A stretch of 64,000 nt of DNA, taken from Caenicola sp034331105 (lineage in GTDB: Bacteria > Synergistota > Synergistia > Synergistales > Synergistaceae). Position numbers and translations under genes: made by a program. Below, piece by piece: positions 45,646 through 53,351 of this stretch (position 1 is its first letter; each line of letters opens with the position of its first letter). The stretch is from NCBI GenBank assembly GCA_034331105.1, contig JAXQGB010000011.1, positions 1 to 64,000 on the forward strand, read 5' to 3'. Below the pieces are notes generated by a model. That model worked only from the letters and a program-made list of their open reading frames with translations, ran no database searches and was not told the origin of the DNA.

Positions 45646-45773
45646 GCAATTGGGATTTAGAGCGAGTGATAACGACGCAATGCGCAGTGGGGTCACACGA
45701 AGGCGTATACCAATACGTCGAAGTGGGGCTCCGCAAGCCTTGCTAAGTTAGCGCCGCAATAAATCCCAATTGC
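45646..45773. repeat. 128-bp inverted-repeat element, copy A
   Basis: Perfect 14-bp terminal inverted repeats GCAATTGGGATTTA and TAAATCCCAATTGC bound a 128-bp unit. Internal conserved blocks are GATAACGACGCAAT, GGCGTAT, ATACGTCGAAGTG and TTGCTAAGTTAGCGCC. It is the first of three in tandem, each separated by one base. Confidence 0.85.
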
Positions 45774-45774
45774 T

Positions 45775-45902
45775 GCAACTGGGGCAGATCGGAGATGATA
45801 GCGACGCAACATGCAGTGGTTCAAGCGGAGGCGTATTGGGCATACGTTGACGCGCAGGACCGCAAATGTTGCTAAGCTAGCGCTTCGATATGCCCCAATT
45901 GC
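45775..45902. repeat. 128-bp inverted-repeat element, copy B
   Basis: This unit has termini GCAACTGGGGCA and TGCCCCAATTGC and the same internal blocks as copy A. It is nearly identical to copy C; I saw one clear difference (GCTTCGATATG against GCTTAGATATG). Confidence 0.85.
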
Positions 45903-45903
45903 T

Positions 45904-46031
45904 GCAACTGGGGCAGATCGGAGATGATAGCGACGCAACATGCAGTGGTTCAAGCGGAGGCGTATTGGGCATACGTTGACGCGCAGGACCGCAAATGTTG
46001 CTAAGCTAGCGCTTAGATATGCCCCAATTGC
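45904..46031. repeat. 128-bp inverted-repeat element, copy C, overlapping rlmB
   Basis: This is the third tandem unit. Its right end overlaps the 3' end of rlmB, so the rlmB stop codon (46006-46008) and the last eight or so codons are element sequence. Confidence 0.85.
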
Positions 46032-46779
46032 TGCGAGAGTATTCGAAGAGCGCCAAGGAAGCCGCCACCGATGCGTTCAGCGATCCGGTCTTTCCGGCCA
46101 TGGGGATGTGCCTCAGCTCGTCGCAGGACTTTGCGACGGCCTGGCCCAGGCCGTCGCCTTCGGCACCTATAACTATCACTACCCTCGGGGGCATGTCTTC
46201 CTTGAAGAGCGTCTCCTCGGCTTCCATCGAAAGGCCTACCACCCAGAAATTAGCTTCCTGAAGCAGCCTTATCGTCTGGGATACGTTGCCTGTCTTTGCA
46301 ATGGGCAGTCTCAACGCAGCGCCTACACTCGTTTTGACGACCGTACCTGTCGGAAGCGCTCCGCCCCTCTTGGGGATCATCACAGCCGATGCTCCTGCGG
46401 CTTCGGCGCTCCTGATCACGGCTCCAAGGTTGTGGGGATCCTGGAGGTGATCACAGAGGAGCACCATTGCGGGTTCCGGCGCTTTGGGCAGCATTTGGAT
46501 AATTTCCTCTGCGTCCCAGAGTTTCATCGGCGCCATATAGGCAACGACTCCCTGGTGGTTTTCTTTGTTGGTCATCTTATCCAGGGCTGCCGGATCCACA
46601 GTCAGAAGGACTATGTTGGCGGCTTTGCAGAGGTCCTGCAGCCTGGCCTTTATGTGAGGCTGGGCTGTCTTTGAGACAAGTACCTTCATGCACCTCTCAG
46701 GTGACTCCTCAAGCAGGGAAAATACCGGGTTCCTGCCCCAGCATATGTCTTCGCTTACGCTTGCCTTTTCATCTCTCAT
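46006..46779 (-). CDS. rlmB: SpoU/TrmH-family rRNA 2'-O-methyltransferase (RlmB-type)
   Basis: This 257-residue protein has an L30e-like substrate-binding N-terminus (WGRNPVFSLLEE) and a SPOUT domain with knot motifs DHLQDPHNLGAVIRSAEAAGA, IGAEGDGLG and SLNASVAASLALFEY. RlmB methylates G2251 of 23S rRNA; exact specificity here is inferred. The C-terminal SNWGISKR is encoded by a repeat element that also gives the TAG stop, so the native end has been replaced or extended. It overlaps uvrA by 4 bp. Confidence 0.9.
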   Translation of the reverse strand: MRDEKASVSEDICWGRNPVFSLLEESPERCMKVLVSKTAQPHIKARLQDLCKAANIVLLTVDPAALDKMTNKENHQGVVAYMAPMKLWDAEEIIQMLPKAPEPAMVLLCDHLQDPHNLGAVIRSAEAAGASAVMIPKRGGALPTGTVVKTSVGAALRLPIAKTGNVSQTIRLLQEANFWVVGLSMEAEETLFKEDMPPRVVIVIGAEGDGLGQAVAKSCDELRHIPMAGKTGSLNASVAASLALFEYSRSNWGISKR

Positions 46780-49616
46780 CCGGCTTTCCTGCCTTCCTTG
46801 ATATCGTTGAAAAATTCTGCAAGGTACTTTCCTGTCGGGCCGTCCGATGCGGCGATCTCTTCAGGAGTTCCCTGCGCAATAAGGTCTCCGCCCCTCCGTC
46901 CGCCTTCCGGACCAAGGTCCATTATGTGATCAGCCGATGCAAGAACGTCGAGGTTGTGCTCTATGACAAGCACTGAGCTTCCGTGGTCTACCAGTTTGTG
47001 CAGCAGCTTGAGCAGCTTTTTGACGTCGTTGTAATGCAGTCCTGTAGTCGGTTCGTCAAGGAGATAGAGGGTGCTGCCCCTGAACTTCTTGCTCAGTTCA
47101 GTCGCAAGCTTTACCCTCTGGGCCTCTCCCCCGCTCAGCGTAGGCGCAGGCTGTCCAAGTCTTATGTACCCAAGCCCTGCCTCCTGGATCACTTTCAGTT
47201 TGTTGACTATCCTCGGAATATCTTTGAAATGCTCTACAGCTTCGTCGACCGTCAGTTCAAGCACATCAGCGATCGAAAGCCCCTTGTGCTTTACCTCGAG
47301 CGTCTCCCTGTTGTACCTCGTTCCTTTGCAGACATCGCATTTGACATAGACATCCTGCAAAAATAGCATGGAGACCTTGAGTTCCCCGTCCCCTTTGCAA
47401 GACTCGCATCGCCCGCCCTTTACGTTGAAGCTGAAACGGCCCGGCTGGTATCCTCTGAGCTTTGATTCGGGAAGCTGTGCGAAAAACTCCCTTATGGGGG
47501 TAAAAACACCCGTGTAAGTTGCGGGGTTCGAGCGCGGCGTCCTTCCGATGGGGCTCTGGTCAACCAGTACCACGTTCTTTAGTGACTCGTAACCCGAAAT
47601 GGTGTCAAACTTTCCTGCGCGGTCCCGGTATTCCCTGTCGAACTTTCCCTTGAGTCCCTTATAGAGTATCTCGTACAGGAATGTGCTCTTTCCTGATCCT
47701 GAGACTCCGCTCAGTGAAGCAAGGACCCCGAGCGGTACATCAATGTCGATATTTTTAAGGTTGTTCTCACGGCACCCCGTTACCTTTATCTTACCCTTAG
47801 CCTTCCGTCTCTTTGGTTTGGGCCTGTATGTCCCGTCCGCCTCGCCTCTGAGGTAGAGGGCTGTCGGTGTATCTCCGTTTATAATGTCGGCTGCGCTTCC
47901 GCATGCGATAAGGTTCCCGCCGTTTTCGCCGGCCTCGGGACCAAGCTCCAGTATGTAATCAGCCGCCATCATTGTTTCCCTGTCATGTTCGACTACAATA
48001 ACTGTATTGCCAATATCCCTGATATCCTTGAGCGTATCCAGCAATCTGTTGGTGTCCCTGGGATGAAGACCTATCGTCGGTTCATCCAGAACATACAGGA
48101 CTCCGGTGAGCTGAGATCCGATCTGGGTGGCAAGCCTTATCCTCTGGCTCTCCCCTCCGCTCAGAGTGTCAGCACGCCTTGAAAGGCTCAGATATCCCGC
48201 GCCTACGTTGTTGAGGAATGCAAGCCTTTTGCGGACTTCCGTCAACGCCTGCCCGACAATTTTCTGCTCTCTTGCACCCAGCTGCATCGTGTCAAGGACC
48301 TTGATAAGGTCCTCAATGGGCATCTCTGTAAGCTGAGCTATGTTGTATCCGCCAAGGGTTACAGCAAGTACCTCCGGCTTGAGCCTGGCACCGCTGCAGG
48401 TCTGGCAGATATCTTCTGAACGGTAGCGCAGGAGTTCTTCACGGTAGTTATCAGACTCAGTCTCGCCAAGGCGTTTCTCAAGCCAGGGGAGAAGTCCGGG
48501 GTAATGACCGTTGTATTCCCAGTCTCCGTTTTTATCGCTGAATATCATCGGTATAACTTCATCAGTGCCATAGAGAAGGGCCTGTTTCGCATCTTCCGGA
48601 AGGTCCCTAAATGGTTTGGAGAGGTCCCAGCCTTTGTGACGAGCAGCCATCAGCTCAGCCTTCTGTATCATATACTTCATGCTCTTCCAGGGTATAAACC
48701 CGCCCTCACCGATAGGATATTCCGGGTTGACAGCAAGCTCCTCGGTAAAATGGAGGTGCACCCCAAGTCCTGAACAGTCGGGACATGCCCCGTATGGGTT
48801 GTTGAAGGAAAAAAGTCTCGGCTCAATTTCGGGCAGGCTTATCTCGCAGTCAGGGCAGATATACTTTTCCGTTAGTTCCAGGTCATCCATGCCCTCGGAG
48901 ACGAGAAGGACAAATCCTTCAGATAGTTTCATTGCCATTTCGACAGCTTCCGAAAGGCGCTGGCGGTTCTCTTCCTTGACCCTCAGCCTGTCGATGATGC
49001 ATTCGATCGTATGCTTTTTCTTCTTGTCAAGCTCTATCTCCTCCTCAAGCCAGAGGACAGTCCCGTCCACTCTGGCCTTGAGGTAGCCCTGCTGATGGAG
49101 CTTAAGCAACAGGTTCTTATACTCTCCCTTTTTGCCCTTTACAAGCGGAGAGAGTATCTCTATCGGTTTGCCGTCATAGTCCCTGTATATCTTGTCCACT
49201 ATCTCGTCAACGCTGTAACGGCGCACTTCTTTGCCACAGCTTGGGCAGTGCGGAGTCCCGGCTCTGCCGAAAAGAAGTCTCAAATAATCATAGATTTCTG
49301 TAACGGTCCCGACGGTCGAGCGGGGATTGTGGCCTGCGCCCTTCTGCTCTATCGATATGGCCGGAGAGAGCCCGCTTATGTCGTCAACATCGGGTTTGTC
49401 CGCCATTCCCAAAAACTGCCTCGCATAGGACGAGAGGGATTCTACATAGCGCCTCTGCCCCTCGGCATATATGGTGTCGAAGGCAAGTGAAGACTTGCCC
49501 GAACCTGATGGGCCCGTCACCACTACGAGCTGGTTTTTAGGAATTTCCGCGTTTATGTTTTTTAAATTGTGCTGTCTTGCCCCTGTAATTTTTATGCTCT
49601 GTTCCAATTTTCGCAT
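46776..49616 (-). CDS. uvrA: Excinuclease ABC subunit A
   Basis: This 946-residue damage-recognition ATPase has two ABC modules: Walker A GPSGSGKSSLAFD and SGVSGSGKSTF, LSGGESQRI and LSGGEAQRV signatures, and zinc-finger cysteines (CPSC, CPDC..CPDC, CESC..CDVC). The usual UvrA N-terminus (SIKITGARQHNLKNI) begins at 49616, so its first 80 bp truly overlap the end of uvrB in another frame. Order uvrB-uvrA-rlmB implies one operon. Confidence 0.97.
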   Translation of the reverse strand: MRKLEQSIKITGARQHNLKNINAEIPKNQLVVVTGPSGSGKSSLAFDTIYAEGQRRYVESLSSYARQFLGMADKPDVDDISGLSPAISIEQKGAGHNPRSTVGTVTEIYDYLRLLFGRAGTPHCPSCGKEVRRYSVDEIVDKIYRDYDGKPIEILSPLVKGKKGEYKNLLLKLHQQGYLKARVDGTVLWLEEEIELDKKKKHTIECIIDRLRVKEENRQRLSEAVEMAMKLSEGFVLLVSEGMDDLELTEKYICPDCEISLPEIEPRLFSFNNPYGACPDCSGLGVHLHFTEELAVNPEYPIGEGGFIPWKSMKYMIQKAELMAARHKGWDLSKPFRDLPEDAKQALLYGTDEVIPMIFSDKNGDWEYNGHYPGLLPWLEKRLGETESDNYREELLRYRSEDICQTCSGARLKPEVLAVTLGGYNIAQLTEMPIEDLIKVLDTMQLGAREQKIVGQALTEVRKRLAFLNNVGAGYLSLSRRADTLSGGESQRIRLATQIGSQLTGVLYVLDEPTIGLHPRDTNRLLDTLKDIRDIGNTVIVVEHDRETMMAADYILELGPEAGENGGNLIACGSAADIINGDTPTALYLRGEADGTYRPKPKRRKAKGKIKVTGCRENNLKNIDIDVPLGVLASLSGVSGSGKSTFLYEILYKGLKGKFDREYRDRAGKFDTISGYESLKNVVLVDQSPIGRTPRSNPATYTGVFTPIREFFAQLPESKLRGYQPGRFSFNVKGGRCESCKGDGELKVSMLFLQDVYVKCDVCKGTRYNRETLEVKHKGLSIADVLELTVDEAVEHFKDIPRIVNKLKVIQEAGLGYIRLGQPAPTLSGGEAQRVKLATELSKKFRGSTLYLLDEPTTGLHYNDVKKLLKLLHKLVDHGSSVLVIEHNLDVLASADHIMDLGPEGGRRGGDLIAQGTPEEIAASDGPTGKYLAEFFNDIKEGRKAG

Positions 49617-51579
49617 CGCCTTTCAGTCTCTGTATATCGTCCCTTAACTCTGCGGCAGTCTCGAAATCGAGCTTTTCTACCGCGGCCCACATCCTTCTTT
49701 CAAGCTCATGTATATCGGGCGTATTCTCTGCGCCCTTATGCGGTGAAGCGGCCCTCTTGCCTCCATATCCCCCGTCTTCGAGAAGTTCCGCGGGCAGAAG
49801 GTCCTTTACGGCCTTCAATATCGTCTGAGGTATTATACCGTGTTCTTCATTATATGATATCTGACGGTTTCTTCTTCTTTCCGTCTCCTTCATCGCGGCA
49901 TCAATGCTGTCCGTTATCCTGTCAGCGTATAGTATTACCTTCCCGGCCTGGTTCCTTGCAGCCCTTCCGATCATCTGTATCAATGACCGCTGCGACCTCA
50001 TAAACCCCTCGCGGTCCGCATCAAGGATCGCCACAAGGGAGACTTCCGGCAGGTCTATTCCTTCCCTGAGGAGGTTGACTCCCACAAGAACGGCAAAAAC
50101 CCCGAGGCGGAGATCACGAAGCAACTCGGCCCGTTCAAATGTATCAAGCTCAGAGTGGATGTAGCGTACCTTTATCCCGAGCTCTGCCATATACTCCGCA
50201 AGATCTTCCGCCGAGCGCTTCGTCAGCGTTGATATGAGGACACGCTCGCCTGCTTCAATGATCGGCCTGACCTCGCCAAGAATGTCATCCACCTGTCCCG
50301 TTGCGGGGTGGACCTCCACGATAGGATCTGTAACTCCCGTCGGTCGTATAAGCTGCTCCACGACATTCTCTGAATGGGCAAACTCATAATCCCCCGGCGT
50401 TGCAGAGATAAAGAGCGCGTTCCTGAGAAGCGGCTCATACTCTGTCCACTTGAGCGGCCTGTTGTCCAAACATGACGGAAGCCTGAAACCATGCTCAACA
50501 AGGACTTCTTTTCTTGCCCTGTCCCCGTTGTACATCCCACGAACCTGGGGGAGCGTCATATGGGATTCGTCGATGAAGATAAGTGAATCATCCGGGAAAA
50601 AGTCCATAAGAGTTCCGGGGGCGTCTCCGGGCTCACGTCCGTCAAGGAAACGCGAATAATTTTCTATCCCTGAACAGTAGCCGACCTCAAGAAGCATCTC
50701 AAGATCATACTTGGTCCTCATCTTGAGCCTCTGAGCCTCTACGATCTTCCCTGCAGACTCAAGCTCTGTGACTCTGTTTGCAAGTTCCTTCTCTATCAGC
50801 TCTGCCGCATTGTTTATCGCATCGGAAGAGGTAACATAGTGCTGGGCGGGGAATATCCCAGTGTGGTCCTTTGTCAGGATCGCCCTTCCGCTCACAGGGT
50901 CTATCTCCTCTATACGCTCTATCTCATCATCAAAAAAAATGACCCTCACTGCCGTATCGCTGTATGCGGGGTATATCTCCATAGACTCTCCCCTGCTCCG
51001 GAAGTTTCCGGGCTGAAGCACGAGGTCATTGCGCTGATAATAATTATCCAGAAGCCTCGTCATGAATGCCCTGCGGTCCCATTGCTCGCCGACAGCAAAA
51101 CGGAAGATGGCATCCTCATAGTTTTTACGTTTGCCCAGACCGTATATGCAGGAGACGCTGGCAACAACAATTACATCGCGCCGCTCCAGCAGTGCCTTGG
51201 TCGTTGCAAGCCGCAGCTTCTCTATCCTCTCGTTTATGGAAGCGTCCTTCTCTATATAAATATCCTGAGCCGGCATGTAGGCCTCAGGCTGGTAGTAATC
51301 GTAATAGCTGACGAAATAATTGACCGAGTTCTCCGGAAAAAATTCCTTGAACTCACTGTAGAGCTGAGCAGCCAACGTCTTGTTGTGGGCCATAACAAGA
51401 GTAGGCCTCTGCAGACGTTGGATCACATTGGCCATCGTGTAGGTCTTACCGCTGCCTGTAACTCCAAGCAGCGTCTGCACAGCCCCCGGCTTTTCAAATC
51501 CCCGGATCAGCTTCTCCACCGCCTGAGGCTGGTCCCCGGACATAGGCCAGGGTGAAAAGAGCTTAAATTCGTCAGACAT
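49537..51579 (-). CDS. uvrB: Excinuclease ABC subunit B
   Basis: This 680-residue helicase-like repair protein has GVTGSGKTYTMA (Walker A), the beta-hairpin region YYDYYQPEAYMP, FIDESHMTLPQ (DEAD-type motif), GRAARNQAGKV and a C-terminal UVR motif (EKLDFETAAELRDDI) that contacts UvrA/UvrC. About 25 further basic residues follow the UVR motif, and this tail is what overlaps uvrA. Confidence 0.97.
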   Translation of the reverse strand: MSDEFKLFSPWPMSGDQPQAVEKLIRGFEKPGAVQTLLGVTGSGKTYTMANVIQRLQRPTLVMAHNKTLAAQLYSEFKEFFPENSVNYFVSYYDYYQPEAYMPAQDIYIEKDASINERIEKLRLATTKALLERRDVIVVASVSCIYGLGKRKNYEDAIFRFAVGEQWDRRAFMTRLLDNYYQRNDLVLQPGNFRSRGESMEIYPAYSDTAVRVIFFDDEIERIEEIDPVSGRAILTKDHTGIFPAQHYVTSSDAINNAAELIEKELANRVTELESAGKIVEAQRLKMRTKYDLEMLLEVGYCSGIENYSRFLDGREPGDAPGTLMDFFPDDSLIFIDESHMTLPQVRGMYNGDRARKEVLVEHGFRLPSCLDNRPLKWTEYEPLLRNALFISATPGDYEFAHSENVVEQLIRPTGVTDPIVEVHPATGQVDDILGEVRPIIEAGERVLISTLTKRSAEDLAEYMAELGIKVRYIHSELDTFERAELLRDLRLGVFAVLVGVNLLREGIDLPEVSLVAILDADREGFMRSQRSLIQMIGRAARNQAGKVILYADRITDSIDAAMKETERRRNRQISYNEEHGIIPQTILKAVKDLLPAELLEDGGYGGKRAASPHKGAENTPDIHELERRMWAAVEKLDFETAAELRDDIQRLKGDAKIGTEHKNYRGKTAQFKKHKRGNS

Positions 51580-52043
51580 AAATTCTCTCCTTTATATAAA
51601 TACAACTTTATTAATATATAGCTTTTTAAAGAATGCGTCATCCGTGTTAAGTACTATTGTGAAACTGCGACGGGAGATGTCGCGTGAAGCAATGGTGATG
51701 CGATCGTGAAGCAGTTGTTTTCTAGACATGGCTAAGCAATTGCTGAGCGTTGTTAAGCAGTCGCGGTCGTAGAGGTTCAAAAATCAATAAAAAAACCGTC
51801 GTCTCCAAATACTGCAAGAACGACGGAAATGGTCAGTTTCTCAGGTTTTTTGGTAGTGCAGAAAATTTTGTGTAAACATCCCCACCGACTATGAGGAAGT
51901 TTACACAAACTTATAGGCACTACCGGTCTTTTCAATTGTTTGACTATCATTTGACCTTTTCTACAACTGCTTCACAACCGTTTCACCATTGCTTCACGGC
52001 GATAAGATCGCCGCTATACGCGGCAGATTCCTCGCCGCAATGA
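51580..52043. repeat. Intergenic repeat mosaic 13
   Basis: Upstream of uvrB are a GCGAC/GTCGC hairpin with GTGAAGC words (51657-51717), GCTAAGC/GCTGAGC words (51730-51760), a short ACCGTCGT/ACGACGG palindrome remnant (51796-51822), the 73-bp element at 51852-51924, and inverted GTTTGAC and GCTTCAC words with a GGCGAT/ATCGCC hairpin (51935-52020). Confidence 0.75.
51852..51924. mobile_element. 73-bp inverted-repeat remnant, IS-end-like
   Basis: About 30-bp imperfect inverted ends (GGTAGTGC, then TTTGTGTAAAC and TCC on each side) meet with almost no interior. The pattern, including GTGTAAAC, is reminiscent of IS256/mutator-type ends, suggesting an internally deleted insertion sequence or MITE. 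No clean target duplication was seen. Confidence 0.5.
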
Positions 52044-52586
52044 CTAATTCCTATACTGCCAGTTATCCTTTGCCCAGAATTCACCGTTTACGCCGTTTAT
52101 AACATCATCGAGGTATACGCCCCCGATATTTAAGTTATACATTGATCCGCCGTACAGTCCGTCGACAATAAGTTCGAGAACGTTATTCTCTGATCTTACA
52201 ACTCTGGTATTGTACGTTCTGCCGAATCTGTCGGTGATGGTGATGGGTTGGTTTTTATCCCAACGGATATTATTTCCATAATGTTTGCCTGGGTTGCCCG
52301 GTCTTCCGGGATATCCCGGATATGGAGGGTAACCGTTGCCTTCAGGATATCCAAAGACGACCAACAGTTTGCCTCCCTGTTTGTACTTCATTTCGCGGAT
52401 CTTAACTTCTTTCCTGCTTGCCTTCTGATTCTGGACATCCTGCCATACCTGACCATCCGGCTGGCTCTGCTGCGGCATATCTTTCTTTACCTTTGGAGCA
52501 GCAATAGCTGCAGTACCTGATATAAGAACAAATGCCGCCATCAGGGCAGCTATCTTCTTAACTCTCTGTATACTCTCATGTGTCAT
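52044..52586 (-). CDS. Exported hypothetical protein with Pro-Gly segment
   Basis: I do not recognise this 180-residue protein. It has a signal peptide (hydrophobic stretch about 10-27 ending AAIAA), a polar Q/K-rich region, a proline-glycine linker (YPPYPGYPGRPGNPGKHYG, about residues 85-103) and a C-terminal strand-rich part ending WAKDNWQYRN. The ATG at 52586 follows GGAGGG; the frame opens 10 codons earlier. It stands alone between repeat mosaics, so it is probably monocistronic. A periplasmic or surface role is inferred from the signal peptide only. Confidence 0.75.
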   Translation of the reverse strand: MTHESIQRVKKIAALMAAFVLISGTAAIAAPKVKKDMPQQSQPDGQVWQDVQNQKASRKEVKIREMKYKQGGKLLVVFGYPEGNGYPPYPGYPGRPGNPGKHYGNNIRWDKNQPITITDRFGRTYNTRVVRSENNVLELIVDGLYGGSMYNLNIGGVYLDDVINGVNGEFWAKDNWQYRN

Positions 52587-53115
52587 ATGGATCCCTCCAG
52601 TCAATATCTTTAGCATGATAAAATCTTATCACGTTATAATTATAACGTTAAGGTGTGTGAATGTTATGTGGGGAATGCGTAAAAAATACTTCGTGAAACT
52701 GCGACAAATACGGTCGCGTGAAGCTATAGTGAAGCAATGGCGAAATGGTTGCAAGGGCGGGCAAAGAATTGTCAAACGGTCAGTAGTCCAACAGTCGTCA
52801 AACGATCGTGAGAATCTAAATCACCGTCTTCCCCGAATGCTTGTATCGGGAGAGGGGGTGCGGTGATTTTGATTCACTGCGGCCTTTGGCCGCAATTCAC
52901 CGCGATGCGGAGCAATGCAAATTCACCGAACCTGCCCCTTTGTCCCTACAACCGTTTCACTATAGTTTCACGCCGACGGTATTCCGGCAGCTTCACCACT
53001 GTAAAGGCGAATTCACCGCAGCCGAAGGCTGCAAATTCTCCCGCTTCTCGCCCCTACAACCGCTTTACAACCGCTTCACGCCGACGTTTTTCCGGCAGTT
53101 TCACTATTGCTTCAC
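52587..53115. repeat. Intergenic repeat mosaic 14
   Basis: There is a GCGAC/GTCGC hairpin (52695-52720) with GTGAAGC words, then GTCAAAC words with AGTAGTC/GATC linkers (52770-52810). A half palindrome (GTCTTCCCCGAATGC) and AATTCACCG-spaced hairpins (GCGGCC/GGCCGC, GCAGCC/GGCTGC) follow at 52860-53040, then inverted GCTTCAC words with GCCGAC-type hairpins. Confidence 0.75.
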
Positions 53116-53153
53116 AAAAAAGCTCAGCGAAATAATTTTCGCTGAGCTTTTTT
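53116..53153. terminator. Bidirectional terminator after tRNA-Pro
   Basis: A long stem (AAAAAAGCTCAGCGAAA with its complement) has A- and T-runs on both sides. On the minus strand it ends the tRNA-Pro transcript. Confidence 0.85.
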
Positions 53154-53160
53154 AAATTCT

Positions 53161-53238
53161 TGGTCGGGATAGTCGGATTCGAACCGACGACCCCCTGCTC
53201 CCAAAGCAGGTGCGCTAACCAGGCTGCGCTACATCCCG
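53161..53238 (-). tRNA. tRNA-Pro (anticodon TGG)
   Basis: This is a 78-nt cloverleaf with acceptor CGGGATG/TATCCCG, anticodon stem CCTGC/GCAGG with loop TTTGGGA, T-arm GTTCGAATC and encoded CCA. It lies between ftsH and a terminator. Confidence 0.96.
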
Positions 53239-53312
53239 TGACGATGGGCATTATAGCATATATTCCTTTGATTGTGGAAATATTACGACTATGAGGCTAT
53301 AAAATATCCGAT

Positions 53313-53340
53313 AAAAAAAGGAGCCTCGCGGCTCCTTTTT
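53313..53340 (-). terminator. Intrinsic terminator of ftsH
   Basis: A GGAGCC/GGCTCC stem with a 4-nt loop (GCGA on the minus strand) is flanked by A and T runs. It lies 12 bp past the ftsH stop. Confidence 0.85.
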
Positions 53341-53351
53341 GATCTTATATT

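Noticed and set aside
45402..45746. Plus-strand open frames rich in FTTAS/LHYRF repeats
   Set aside because: They are translations of the repeated GCTTCAC words and the 128-bp element; equivalent frames appear wherever the repeats occur.
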